DNA of 64,000 nucleotides, taken from positions 2,428,527-2,492,526 of the forward strand of contig NZ_RRCN01000001.1 in the NCBI RefSeq assembly GCF_003863965.1. The letters run 5' to 3'. The position numbers and the translations under genes were made by a program. This DNA is from Paenibacillus oralis (GTDB lineage Bacteria > Bacillota > Bacilli > Paenibacillales > Paenibacillaceae). The notes below the pieces were generated by a model. It did not search any database. It had not been told where the DNA came from and worked only from the letters and a program-made list of their open reading frames with translations. Below, in pieces: positions 35,263-44,665 of this stretch. Each line of letters begins with the position of its first letter. The first letter of the stretch is position 1.

Positions 35263-35589
35263 ATGGAACAAAGCCGGAAATTCGCCTGGACTTGGCGCGT
35301 GAAGGAAGAGCATTTGGACGCTTATGTGGAAATGCATTTGAATCCGTGGCCGGAGGTGCTGGAGGAGCACAGCAAAGCGGGCATTCGCAACTATTCGATT
35401 TTTCAGCAGGGGAACCAGTTTTTCTATTGCTTTGAGTGCGACGATGTGGACGCGGCGTTCGACTATATTGCCCAAAGCGAGGCTTGCCAGCGCTGGAACG
35501 CAATTACATCGGGCATGGTCGAAGGCTCGTTCGATTTCAATGAACCAAGCCCGATCGTTCCGATGCGGGAGGTTTTTTATCTGAAGTAG
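35263..35589 (+). CDS. rhaM: L-rhamnose mutarotase family protein
   Basis: A 108-residue protein from the ATG at 35263, which has a GGGAGGGG site. The fold residues of RhaM are visible: FAWTWRVKEEHLDAYVEMH, NPWPEVLEEHSKAGIRNYSIF with the catalytic His, and the C-terminal W-containing helix. RhaM converts the alpha and beta anomers of L-rhamnose, or of related sugars in relatives. No other rhamnose gene is adjacent, so the physiological sugar is uncertain. Confidence 0.88.
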   Translation: MEQSRKFAWTWRVKEEHLDAYVEMHLNPWPEVLEEHSKAGIRNYSIFQQGNQFFYCFECDDVDAAFDYIAQSEACQRWNAITSGMVEGSFDFNEPSPIVPMREVFYLK

Positions 35590-35615
35590 GAAGGAAAGGC
35601 CGCTCGCTACTACTC

Positions 35616-35850
35616 GTTGGAAATATCCAATCTGATTGGAAATGAAGCAGCAATACAGAGGCTGGTGATTGGATATTTCCAATGTGAGGCTGGAGTAGGG
35701 GGGGAGGAGCTGTTGAATCAACTGCAAAAGTGCATTCCATTTTCCGTAAACTCCCCTTTTGGAGCGATTGAAATGTAAAAGTACATCTCTTTTGAGGCTA
35801 TTCAATAAAAAAGTACCTTGTGAGCGGAAATGAACTGCACTTTTGCATTT
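35616..35850. repeat. Two partial palindrome quartets side by side
   Basis: Units of the ATTGGATATTTCCAAT family lie at 35616-35631 and 35668-35683 (52 apart). They are followed by units of the TGCAAAAGTGCA family at 35723, 35774 and, inverted, 35836 (distances 51 and 62); the expected fourth unit would fall inside the neighbouring gene and is absent. The stretch between the convergent rhaM and MocR genes is thus built from remnants of two elements. Confidence 0.7.
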
Positions 35851-35862
35851 CGTCGCAGGAGT

Positions 35863-37263
35863 TCATTCCCCCTGAAACCTCATAACAACCTCATGAAACA
35901 TAGCTACCCCTTTTACGATATCCTCCGGCTCCAAATGGCCGTAACCAAACAGCAGCTTGTCTACATGATTTCCCTTATGGATACAGTGGTATTCCACCGG
36001 GGTGACGCGAATTCCGTGGCTGATGCAGTGCTTCACGAAGGCCTCGTCAAACTTCATCCCCGGGAACTGGACGGCTAGATGCAGTCCGGAAGCATCGCCC
36101 CAAACACGCCAAGTATCGCCGAAATGAGCCTTCAGCGCTGTAAGAAGGGCTTGGCGGCGCTCCCCGTAATGTTTTTTCACCGTGCGAATATGCCGGTCAA
36201 ATTTCCGGCTGTGCAGAAATTCGGCCAAAACCGCCTGCTCAAACGGAGGGTTCTGCACATCCGAATGGGTGCGCAGCCCACGCCAGCGCTGGTGCAGTTT
36301 GCCCGGCAGAATGACATAGCCGATCCGGAGCGCCGGGATGAGCACTTTGCTGAACGTGCCGATGTGGATTACCCGCTCGGGATCCATGGCGTACAGCGGG
36401 GCTACCGGATCGCCGTAATAGCGGAATTCGCTGTCATAATCATCCTCCACAATGTAGCTGCTTTGTTCCCTGGCATACCTGATCAGGGCGGTGCGGCGGC
36501 TTGCCGGCAAAACCCCTCCCAGCGGGAATTGGTGCGAGGGCGTAACGTATACCGCGCAGCTTGGCCGATCCTGCAAATATTCCGTTTGCACCCCCAGCTT
36601 GTCGACGGGGATCGGGTTAACGGGATACCCCTTGTTCAATAAGGTCTGCAGCATTCCCCGGTTGCAGGGGTCTTCCGTGCAGATCGGCTTCCCTTCCTCG
36701 TACAGCAGGTCGGCGACCAAATTCAGGGCATGCGTGGCCCCTGCCGTAATAAAAATATCCTCCGGGTTTGCGGACAGGCCTTTGCTGCGGAGCAGGTGCG
36801 CGGCGATTTCCTCGCGCAGCCTCGGTAATCCTTGCGGTCCCGTATATCCCAGGTGCGCATCCGGCATTTCCTGCAGCGTTCGCTTCAATAGCTGCTGCCA
36901 AAGATACCGGGGGAACAGCCGCAAATCCGGATGGCCTGTCCGGAAGTCGGCCAGAAGCGGCACCGGAGCAGGCCGTCCATCCCTCGGCGATTCCGCCGGT
37001 GGAGTTTGTTTTTCGAGAATCAGTCCCTCGGCAACTCGTGTAACCGAACCGGGGCGGTTTAGAATGAAACCTTCGACCGCCAACATGTCATAAGCTTCTA
37101 CTACGGTATTGCGCGATATTTTTAGCTCTTGGGCCAGCCCCCGGGTGGATGGGAGCGCTTCTCCCGCCTGGATCGTGCCGTTCAAAATCCGTTCGCTCAG
37201 CGCCATGTAAAGCTGCCGTTTCAAAGGTACTTCACTGTCTCTTTGCAACTCAATTCCCCACAT
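35863..37263 (-). CDS. MocR/GabR-type PLP-dependent transcription regulator
   Basis: A 466-residue protein joining a GntR winged helix (about 10-75, PSTRGLAQELKISRNTVVEAY) to a class I aminotransferase-like domain. The PLP lysine is probably K306 (GTFSKVLIPALR), with DDYDSEF at 274-280 and HLGYTGPQGLPRLR earlier. Such proteins sense PLP or amino compounds and usually regulate a divergent gene. Here the divergent neighbour is an EamA-family exporter, and two matching palindromes lie between. Confidence 0.93.
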   Translation of the reverse strand: MWGIELQRDSEVPLKRQLYMALSERILNGTIQAGEALPSTRGLAQELKISRNTVVEAYDMLAVEGFILNRPGSVTRVAEGLILEKQTPPAESPRDGRPAPVPLLADFRTGHPDLRLFPRYLWQQLLKRTLQEMPDAHLGYTGPQGLPRLREEIAAHLLRSKGLSANPEDIFITAGATHALNLVADLLYEEGKPICTEDPCNRGMLQTLLNKGYPVNPIPVDKLGVQTEYLQDRPSCAVYVTPSHQFPLGGVLPASRRTALIRYAREQSSYIVEDDYDSEFRYYGDPVAPLYAMDPERVIHIGTFSKVLIPALRIGYVILPGKLHQRWRGLRTHSDVQNPPFEQAVLAEFLHSRKFDRHIRTVKKHYGERRQALLTALKAHFGDTWRVWGDASGLHLAVQFPGMKFDEAFVKHCISHGIRVTPVEYHCIHKGNHVDKLLFGYGHLEPEDIVKGVAMFHEVVMRFQGE

Positions 37264-37296
37264 AAAACCTCCAACTGGACTGCCTATTTTTGCGCC

Positions 37297-37324
37297 GAAC
37301 CGGTTCTTTACGGGAGACCGGTCT
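37297..37324. promoter_or_regulatory. Paired ACCGGT palindromes, likely MocR operators
   Basis: Two perfect 10-bp palindromes, GAACCGGTTC (37297-37306) and AGACCGGTCT (37315-37324), share the core ACCGGT with centres 18 bp apart, in the space between the divergent MocR and EamA genes. Repeated sites of this kind fit a dimeric regulator. Confidence 0.55.
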
Positions 37325-37349
37325 TTTTTTAAGATATCACTACCTCCGA

Positions 37350-37377
37350 TTGTATCATGATTTCAGGTTTGTACTAT
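37350..37377 (+). promoter_or_regulatory. Candidate promoter of the EamA gene
   Basis: TTGTAT (37350-37355), a 16-base spacer and TACTAT (37372-37377) lie 30 bases before the start codon and 25 bases after the palindrome pair. Confidence 0.45.
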
Positions 37378-37407
37378 CGCTCAATACGTAGGTAAGGATG
37401 TGATCCG

Positions 37408-38379
37408 TTGGAACGGTTAAAGGGAATGGCATGTTTGGCCGGAGCGTTTTCGCTTGCTGGCACTTCCGTGATAGCGGCCCGTTTTTTTGGCGAGCAACTT
37501 GGAATTTTCACGATCACCGGGGTCAGCTTATTTCTGGCGCTGTGCATAATGCTGCCGCTCGGCTGGAAAGAACTGACGGGGGCATACCGCCAATTGCGGC
37601 TTAGAGATGGAGTATTGTTATTCCTCCAGGCGCTGTTCGGCATTTTTTTGTTTCGTATGTTTTTGCTGACCGGTCTTGAAAAGACCACTTCCGGAGAGGC
37701 GGGAATCCTAACGGGCGCAACGCCCGCGATCACCGTTTTGTTAGCTGCGTTCGTGTTGAGTGAACCGATCAGCCGGCGTGCGCTGCTGGGCCTCGTTAGC
37801 GCCATCGGCGGCGTTGTTTTGATCCAGTTGTTTTCGGCGGGAAAACCCGGGGCCATGAGCTTGGCCCATCTCGCCGGCAACGGTCTGGTGCTTTTGGCGG
37901 CGATCAGCGAATCCTCGTTCAACATCTTGTCGCGCAGATTTGCGATGAAATCCGCAGGCTCACAGGGAGCGGCAATTCCGCCCATGACTCAAACCACGCT
38001 TGTTACCGCCATGGCCATGTTTCTTTGCCTCATCCCGGCCGCTTTTGAACATCCGCTTTCTTCGCTGCGCTCGATCGGATGGCAAGAATGGCTGGCTTTA
38101 GTCTGGTATGGTCCGTTTGTGACGGCGCTGGCTTTCATGTTATGGTACACCGGCATCAAAAGATGCCTGGCTTCGACGGCGGCCGCTTTCTCGGGACTGA
38201 TGCCGTTTACCGCTTTGCTGCTGTCCGTTCTTATTTTGGGTGAACATTCTTATTGGCTGCAGTGGGTTGGAGGGGGTTTGGTTATTTTGGGAATTATCCT
38301 GATTGCGGGAAAACCCCAGCCTGAACCGAAGCAGGGTTGCGCGGAAAAGTCACGGACCGAGTTGCCCGGAAGGATTTAA
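37408..38379 (+). CDS. EamA/DMT-family exporter
   Basis: A 323-residue protein with ten predicted helices arranged as two EamA repeats (about 5-145 and 158-300). The TTG start at 37408 has an AAGGATG site at good distance; an ATG six codons later is a weaker choice. DMT proteins of this type often export amino acids or metabolites. Divergent pairing with a MocR regulator suggests that the substrate is an amine or amino acid sensed through PLP chemistry, which is inference from context. Confidence 0.88.
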   Translation: MERLKGMACLAGAFSLAGTSVIAARFFGEQLGIFTITGVSLFLALCIMLPLGWKELTGAYRQLRLRDGVLLFLQALFGIFLFRMFLLTGLEKTTSGEAGILTGATPAITVLLAAFVLSEPISRRALLGLVSAIGGVVLIQLFSAGKPGAMSLAHLAGNGLVLLAAISESSFNILSRRFAMKSAGSQGAAIPPMTQTTLVTAMAMFLCLIPAAFEHPLSSLRSIGWQEWLALVWYGPFVTALAFMLWYTGIKRCLASTAAAFSGLMPFTALLLSVLILGEHSYWLQWVGGGLVILGIILIAGKPQPEPKQGCAEKSRTELPGRI

Positions 38380-38550
38380 GTGAATAGGTGATCGCGGCAG
38401 CAGTCCGTCCCGGCCCCGGGAGGGACTGTTTGCATTTTGACCGCCCTGCAGGGAGACTTAAAAAAAATCACTGTGGTGGAATTGATTTGGTGTAAAGTGT
38501 ATTTATCGGAAAAAATTTCAGCTATAGATTTGGAAGGGTGAAGCATCAAG

Positions 38551-40896
38551 ATGTTTCGCATGAAATTTAAATTTTTACTTCAGAACAAGCAGACGAGGCT
38601 GATCCTGCTGCTCACGGTTTTCGTGCCGGTCTGCATTACCTCGATCGGGTTGTATTCCTATTCCCAGTATCGGAGCGGGCTGGACACGGAGCTGAACGCC
38701 CCGAATGTGGAATTGCTGCAAATCAACCTGGACGTGACCAACCGGGCGTTCCGCGAAGCGGATAACGAGGCGGTGGACATTTCTTACGATCCGGGCGTGT
38801 TGTCGTATATTTTCGGGCAAGCCAGCGGCCGTGAGCCTTCCGTGCAAGAACTGCGCTCCTATTTGCATAGCCGCCTCAAAGAGCCGGATATTCATTCGGT
38901 TCATCTCGTCAGATTCCGGGACCGGACGGTGATATCGACTCGGTTTGAAGGAAAGCCGGCTTGGGCGGATGCGTCCGATTCGCACTGGTCCGGTTGGATT
39001 CAGGAAATCCGGGACAAGCCGCTGCTGATCAAACGAAGGGTCTACGGGAACGGCGGTGAGACGGGGGAATCGAATCCTAAGCGACTCACCGGGCAGACCG
39101 AGGTGCTGTCTCTGGTGCGGCCGGTCGTGCGTGGCGGCGAGGTCGGCGGGGCGGTGATCGTCAATCTGGATTATGACAGCCTGTTTTCCAAAACCTACAC
39201 CCATTTGTCGGATTATCAATTCGTGTTTAATCTGGATGGCGAATTGATTTACCCCAAGCTGAATCTTCCCTTTACGTCTGAGGAAATGAGAGGGGTGATT
39301 GCGGATTTGGACGTCCGGCCGTTTGACTACGTCAAAGTGCGCGGGCAGGACTATATGGCAAACCAGGCCTTCTCCGATGTGACCGGCTGGCGGCTGGTGT
39401 CCCTGGTCCCCCTGGAGGAACTGCTGAAGAGCGTCACGCTTACGCGCAACGTGCTGCTGCTGTTCTCCCTGGTTTCCGCCGGGATCGGCTGCGCGGCCAT
39501 GTACTACTACAATTACGCCGCGTTCCGGCCATTGAAGCGGATCAACGCCTTGCTCCAGGCCGGTCAGGAATCGCCGGGCCGGGGCAGCCTGTACGAGCTG
39601 GAGCATGTTCTCGTTCGATGGGTAGGCGATTTCCGCATCAAATCGCTGGTCGCCGAGCAAAGCCTGCCGGAGCTTCGCTCCAAGCTGATCGGGGAAGTAT
39701 TAAGCCGGGCGATCGGCTCAAGGGAAATGCAGGCCAAGTGGGGAAGTTATTTTCAGGATTGGACGGCCGCTCCGCTTGCCATGCTGATTATATCCATCGA
39801 CCGTTACCAGCAATTTGCCGCCGAGTATCGGGAAGAGGACCGGATGCTGCTGAAATACGCGATGGACAACATTGTCCGCGAGAAGCTGGAGCCGTTTTGG
39901 CGCTGCGTCACGATGCCGGCGGATCACGAGGACATGGCGGTGTTGCTCCAGCCTAAGGAAGAAGCGCTGGAGGCTTGCTCGTACAAGGACGCGGCCGGTC
40001 AACTGATTCAAGCCATTCGCGAATACCTGCACTTGTCGGTATCGATCGGAATCGGGGGAGAGGTGTCCCATCTCCCGGAGATCAACCGCTCCTATGCGGA
40101 AGCAAAGGAGGCGCTGTCCTACCGTCTGTACGATGGGTATGGCCAGGCCAGGGATTATCGGGAATGCAGTATCCGCAAAGACGGCATCCCGTCAACCCTC
40201 CATGAAGGCTGGAAGACGGAAATGTTCGAAACGCTGCAAACGTCCGGAGAAGAACAGAGCATACAGTTGATGCGGCGTTGGATGCGGGACATATGCGGCG
40301 GGCGAATCCATCCGGAAAACGTCTATAAATTCGTTGACCAGCTTATGGTAGAGATGTTGAACATGGCGGAGGCGCGCGGATTGCCCGTCCCGAACGAACT
40401 GGACGATTATACGTGGCAGAAGCTGACCACGATGGAGTTGGCCGAGGCGGAAGCATTGCTGTGTCTTCTGGCCGGTACGCTGACCCGGGAACTGGAGAGC
40501 CGGAAGCAGACGAAGGAATTTATTTTGGCGCGGCGGATGATCGGGTTTATGGAGCAGAATTATCAGGCGAATATCGGACTGCAAGAGATTGCGGACCATG
40601 TGAACATGGGAATTTCCTCGGTAAGTTCGATTTTCAAAACGGAAACCGGCAGCACGATTTACGATTATTTGACCAGCCTGAGAATGGACAAAGCCTGCGA
40701 ACTATTGCAGGATACATCGCTCAAAGTAGCCGATATCGCGTTCCGGGTCGGATATCAGAACGAAAACAGTTTTATCCGGGCCTTTCGCAAAAACAAGTCC
40801 ATGACGCCGGGCAAATACCGGGAAACCAACAAATTTTCCGGCGAATATGCAGATCCGGCAAATACACGCAAATTCGGAATATTTGAAGATTCGTAA
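38551..40896 (+). CDS. Membrane-bound AraC-family regulator with extracellular sensor domain
   Basis: A 781-residue one-component regulator common in Paenibacillus. A first helix at about 17-37, an extracellular Cache-like sensor of about 260 residues, and a second helix near 300-325 are followed by a long cytoplasmic region with a GGDEF-like/YesN-like middle (about 400-560) and a C-terminal AraC domain with two HTH motifs (about 685-765, ending SMTPGKYRE). It should sense an extracellular compound and switch on nearby uptake genes, here the TctC-like protein and KdgT. Confidence 0.9.
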   Translation: MFRMKFKFLLQNKQTRLILLLTVFVPVCITSIGLYSYSQYRSGLDTELNAPNVELLQINLDVTNRAFREADNEAVDISYDPGVLSYIFGQASGREPSVQELRSYLHSRLKEPDIHSVHLVRFRDRTVISTRFEGKPAWADASDSHWSGWIQEIRDKPLLIKRRVYGNGGETGESNPKRLTGQTEVLSLVRPVVRGGEVGGAVIVNLDYDSLFSKTYTHLSDYQFVFNLDGELIYPKLNLPFTSEEMRGVIADLDVRPFDYVKVRGQDYMANQAFSDVTGWRLVSLVPLEELLKSVTLTRNVLLLFSLVSAGIGCAAMYYYNYAAFRPLKRINALLQAGQESPGRGSLYELEHVLVRWVGDFRIKSLVAEQSLPELRSKLIGEVLSRAIGSREMQAKWGSYFQDWTAAPLAMLIISIDRYQQFAAEYREEDRMLLKYAMDNIVREKLEPFWRCVTMPADHEDMAVLLQPKEEALEACSYKDAAGQLIQAIREYLHLSVSIGIGGEVSHLPEINRSYAEAKEALSYRLYDGYGQARDYRECSIRKDGIPSTLHEGWKTEMFETLQTSGEEQSIQLMRRWMRDICGGRIHPENVYKFVDQLMVEMLNMAEARGLPVPNELDDYTWQKLTTMELAEAEALLCLLAGTLTRELESRKQTKEFILARRMIGFMEQNYQANIGLQEIADHVNMGISSVSSIFKTETGSTIYDYLTSLRMDKACELLQDTSLKVADIAFRVGYQNENSFIRAFRKNKSMTPGKYRETNKFSGEYADPANTRKFGIFEDS

Positions 40897-41055
40897 GGAG
40901 ATTATCCGATTGTTTCACGGCGGCCGGTTCGTTTACACTTCCCTTGAGAATTAAATCACGTACTTTGGGTATGATGATTTGGCTGATTTGCATATGGGGA
41001 GGTGGCCGCCGCAAGGGGAACTAAACAAGCTGAACTAGCGGAAAAGAGGAATAGC

Positions 41056-42090
41056 ATGAGCGGAGAAAACGGAAAAGTGGAAGCGAGCTCAAAACGGCTG
41101 GCGATAGGGGGGTGTGTTATCGGAATAGCGATGTTATTGACCATTATGTTGGCGTACGTTCTGCCTGATCGCCCGAAATCGGCAAACCCGCCGGCGGATT
41201 TCCCGCAGCAACCCGTTACTTTGATCGTACCGTACGCCGCCGGAGGCGGTACGGATCTTACCGCAAGGGCATTGGCGCAAGCGGCCGAAAAACATCTTGA
41301 TCAACCGATTGTCGTGGTGAATCGCACGGGCGGCGGCGGAGCTATCGGTTTGACCGAGGGCGCGCACGCCAAACCGGACGGCTATACGGTAACTTTTCTC
41401 GTGGCCGAATTAACGACTCTTCCGCATCTGGGATTGCTTCCGGTGACGTATGAAGACTTTATTCCCATCGCGCAAACAAACCGTGATCCCGCCGCGATTA
41501 CCGTCAGAGCGGACGCTCCTTGGCAAAATGTCCGGGAATTTCTCGATTATGCGCATTCCCATCCCGGTGAGATCAAAATGGGGAACGCCGGCACGGGAAG
41601 CGTTTGGCATTTGGCTGCCGCAATGCTGGAGAAAGAGGCGGACGTAAAGTTCACGCATATTCCTTACGAAGGAGCGGGGCCCGCCATATCGGCGCTGCTT
41701 AGCGGCTTCGTCGACGCGGTGCCCGTGAGCCCGGCCGAAGTCAAAAGCTACGTTGAGCAGGGGGAACTGCGCACGTTAGCCATCATCGGGGATGAGGAGG
41801 CGGCGGCCCTCCCGGGAGTTCCGACGCTGGCGGAAGAAACCGGACTGCATGTGGAATTCGCGGGAACATGGCGCGGACTGGCCGTACCGAAAGGAACTTC
41901 GGATCAGATCAGAGCCTTGTTGGCGGAAGCTTTCGTTCAGGGCACCAGGGAGCCGGAGTTTATCGGTGAGATGAGTTCCATGGGGCTTGGTCTGCTGGTC
42001 CGGGACGGAAAAGAATTTAGCCGGCATTTGAAGAAAAGCCATGATTTGTACGCGGCGCTGATTCCGGAGCTGGGACTGGGCCGCAAATAA
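41056..42090 (+). CDS. TctC/Bug-type tripartite carboxylate-binding protein, orphan
   Basis: A 344-residue protein from the ATG at 41056 (AGAGGAA site). An N-terminal signal or anchor helix lies at about 17-37. The binding domain begins PVTLIVPYAAGGGTDLTARALA, the signature of TctC/Bug proteins, with GNAGTGSVWHLAAAMLEKEADV and HIPYEGAGPAISALLSGFVDAVP later. These bind carboxylates with two water-bridged loops. The usual membrane partners TctA and TctB are absent; instead a KdgT permease gene follows 41 bases later. Confidence 0.88.
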   Translation: MSGENGKVEASSKRLAIGGCVIGIAMLLTIMLAYVLPDRPKSANPPADFPQQPVTLIVPYAAGGGTDLTARALAQAAEKHLDQPIVVVNRTGGGGAIGLTEGAHAKPDGYTVTFLVAELTTLPHLGLLPVTYEDFIPIAQTNRDPAAITVRADAPWQNVREFLDYAHSHPGEIKMGNAGTGSVWHLAAAMLEKEADVKFTHIPYEGAGPAISALLSGFVDAVPVSPAEVKSYVEQGELRTLAIIGDEEAAALPGVPTLAEETGLHVEFAGTWRGLAVPKGTSDQIRALLAEAFVQGTREPEFIGEMSSMGLGLLVRDGKEFSRHLKKSHDLYAALIPELGLGRK

Positions 42091-42131
42091 AATGAAAGCG
42101 CATTCTATTGGTTGTGGAAGGTGGATTAGAC

Positions 42132-43127
42132 ATGAAAATCAAAAAGACCTTGGATCGGATTCCTGGCGGGATGATGTTGATCCCATTGCTTTTGGGAGCG
42201 GTTGTACACACCTTTTTTCCTGGGGCCGGAGAGTATTTCGGTTCATTTACAAACGGGCTTATGACGGGAACGATCCCCATTTTGGCCGTATGGTTTTTCT
42301 GTATGGGGGCGGCCATCGACGTAAGGGCAACGGGGATGGTTCTAAGAAAATCGGGCACATTGGTATTGACCAAAATCGCGGTGGCCTGGATCGTAGCCCT
42401 CGTCGCTTCGCAATTTTTGCCGGCCGGCGGTATCCAGAGCGGATTTTTTGCGGGCTTGTCCGTGCTTGCGCTGATCGCTTCGATGGATATGACCAACGGC
42501 GGTTTATACGCTTCGATTATGCAGCAGTACGGAACCAGGGAAGAAGCGGGCGCTTTTGTGCTGATGTCCCTGGAATCCGGGCCTCTGGTCACCATGCTGA
42601 TTTTGGGCGCCACGGGCTTGGCCGCTTTCGAACCGCAGGTGTTCGTTGGCGCGGTGCTTCCGTTTTTGATCGGTTTCCTGTTGGGTAATTTGGATCATGA
42701 TCTTCGTGAATTTTTTGGAAAAGCCACTCATACGATGATCCCTTTCTTCGGCTTTGCGTTAGGATGCTCGATCGATCTGGGGGTTATTGTGCAAACGGGG
42801 CTTCTGGGCGTGCTGCTTGCCGTTTCCGTCATCATCATCACGGGAATTCCGTTGATCCTGGCCGACAAATATGTGGGCGGGGGGAACGGTACGGCCGGAA
42901 TTGCCGCATCCAGTACAGCGGGCGCCGCCGTGGCCAATCCGATGATCGTCGCCAATATGAAGCCGGAATTTATGCCGGCGGCCCAATCGGCCACCGCTTT
43001 AGTCGCCGCCTGCGTTGTTGTGACCTCGATTCTGGTGCCTATTTTGACCGCCTATTGGTCGCAATACATGAAGAAGAAGGCGGGGGCAACTTTATCCGAT
43101 GGGTCGCCGCCTCAGATCAAGGTTTAA
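42132..43127 (+). CDS. kdgT: 2-keto-3-deoxygluconate permease (KdgT family)
   Basis: A 331-residue secondary transporter with about ten helices. The start at 42132 has a GGAAGGTGG site. Family features are the N-terminal [21 protein letters not shown], the [19 protein letters not shown] segment and the [13 protein letters not shown] segment. It takes up 2-keto-3-deoxygluconate or related sugar acids produced in pectin and uronate breakdown, by proton symport. It appears to form an operon with the TctC-like gene under the AraC-type regulator; no KDG kinase or aldolase gene is in the window. Confidence 0.93.
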   Translation: MKIKKTLDRIPGGMMLIPLLLGAVVHTFFPGAGEYFGSFTNGLMTGTIPILAVWFFCMGAAIDVRATGMVLRKSGTLVLTKIAVAWIVALVASQFLPAGGIQSGFFAGLSVLALIASMDMTNGGLYASIMQQYGTREEAGAFVLMSLESGPLVTMLILGATGLAAFEPQVFVGAVLPFLIGFLLGNLDHDLREFFGKATHTMIPFFGFALGCSIDLGVIVQTGLLGVLLAVSVIIITGIPLILADKYVGGGNGTAGIAASSTAGAAVANPMIVANMKPEFMPAAQSATALVAACVVVTSILVPILTAYWSQYMKKKAGATLSDGSPPQIKV

Positions 43128-43181
43128 GCGAAACCAAAAACAGTCGTGATTTGACAACAATTGAGGTTGATTCGCAAACTA

Positions 43182-43222
43182 ACCAGTAAGTAGACAAAAT
43201 TGCCTCTTACTGGTCTTTTTTT
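43182..43222 (+). terminator. Terminator of the kdgT operon
   Basis: ACCAGTAAG (43182-43190) pairs perfectly with CTTACTGGT (43206-43214), and a T-rich run follows. Confidence 0.88.
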
Positions 43223-43381
43223 ATGTTTACAATTGTAAAAATCAGGATTAATATCAGGAATATACTAGCAGTTTGTATTATTATGGATGTAGTTTGATGT
43301 AATGAAGTGTCGTTAGGACGCTCTACAGGAAGAATGTTCACTATTTCTGTAAACGGAAATCGTTTGGGGGGTGATGGATAT

Positions 43382-44665
43382 TTGATATCCACAACCACGA
43401 TTCGCGCAGAACTGGAAGACTACATCAAGAAAGAAGGGACAACCCTTCATCGCTTTGCGGAAGTTTCAGGAGTCAACGTCGGTACGTTAAGCGGCATTAT
43501 TAACGGAAACCGGCCGATTGCCGTCGGACAGCTGGATCGGATCACGAAAGCGATGGGGCTCTCCGAAGGTTACTTCTATGACTTATACGTAGACGAATGT
43601 TTTGTTCCATCCGCCCCCCACTGGAGAAGACTTCGCCCTTTTTTTATGCGCTGCGCCGAACTGGGGCGTCATGACTGCATTCAAGAGGTGTTGAACCAAT
43701 TACTCGAAGATTTGAAGCAGGTTGCGGGGATTTTTGAGACTGCGGAGCGGATGTTTGAACAGGGTTTCAAGGAAGCGGCGGTTATTCTGTATGAAAGCGT
43801 CATCGAAAGTGAGCGATCAAGTCATTCTGAGCGGTTGGCGATGTGTTATTACAGATTGTTCAAAATTCACCACCCGGATAGTAGCAAGGGATTTAAGGCC
43901 GCAATGCAATTTTTGACTTACAGACATCGATTGCCTGAAGTGTATGCACTTGATGGAATATTAATGTTGGTCGAAGTTTACTCGCTTAAATTTAATTGGA
44001 TAGAAGCCGAAGCTTACGCGGATGAACTTTGCCGATTAGCCAAAGCATTATACGAAAAAAAAGTATGGAGATGCAGCGATTTCAAGCCGCTTCGTCCTCT
44101 TGTTTACTATTATGGTAAGGGCTATCTTATGAAGTCCGGCACTTACGAATATCGAGGAATGTTTGAGGAGTCGAAGAAATGGATTGCAGAATATGCGGAT
44201 TTAAGTTGGTTTGAGGGCGATGATGAAACCCAAACTGCAGTTATAGAGCAATTTAAAATGTTTGCGAAAGTAAACCATCTTTGCGTGGATATTAAGTCGG
44301 GTGATCGGTCTAAAATTCCTAAGTATGTTCAATTTTTGGAAGAGGAACCCGATGAAGTTATAGAAGGCTTGATAACCTTAATAGAATCGGCCAATCGCCA
44401 TCAGTTTTTCATTGATGATGTTCTTGATCATTTTTCTGAGGAAATTAAACAATACAGATTGTTTGGAAAAGACAAATGCTTTTCAGAAGCAGCAGTAAGT
44501 ATTCAGTCTAAAGAGCCTTCTTTTATAAATCGTTGTTCCGTCTTTTTTCAGAATTACGCAATTTATAATCTGAGGAAAGGAAATTACGAAGAAGCCATAA
44601 AAAGTAAATTGTACAGTTTGAAGATAGCAATTGCTTTAAGCGGTTTCGGCTATGACAATAGTTAG
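43382..44665 (+). CDS. HTH-TPR regulator of the RRNPP/AimR-like type
   Basis: A 427-residue protein. The TTG at 43382 is taken as start because a GGGGGGTGAT site lies just before it; longer in-frame starts are possible. Residues about 5-65 form a lambda-repressor-like HTH (LHRFAEVSGVNVGTLSGIINGNRPI). The remainder is helical and resembles TPR-like repeats, as in Rap, PlcR, PrgX and AimR. The layout, and a tiny peptide gene overlapping its 3' end, match peptide-sensing regulators such as the Alo systems described in Paenibacillus polymyxa. Base composition is AT-richer than in the neighbours. Target genes unknown. Confidence 0.8.
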   Translation: MISTTTIRAELEDYIKKEGTTLHRFAEVSGVNVGTLSGIINGNRPIAVGQLDRITKAMGLSEGYFYDLYVDECFVPSAPHWRRLRPFFMRCAELGRHDCIQEVLNQLLEDLKQVAGIFETAERMFEQGFKEAAVILYESVIESERSSHSERLAMCYYRLFKIHHPDSSKGFKAAMQFLTYRHRLPEVYALDGILMLVEVYSLKFNWIEAEAYADELCRLAKALYEKKVWRCSDFKPLRPLVYYYGKGYLMKSGTYEYRGMFEESKKWIAEYADLSWFEGDDETQTAVIEQFKMFAKVNHLCVDIKSGDRSKIPKYVQFLEEEPDEVIEGLITLIESANRHQFFIDDVLDHFSEEIKQYRLFGKDKCFSEAAVSIQSKEPSFINRCSVFFQNYAIYNLRKGNYEEAIKSKLYSLKIAIALSGFGYDNS

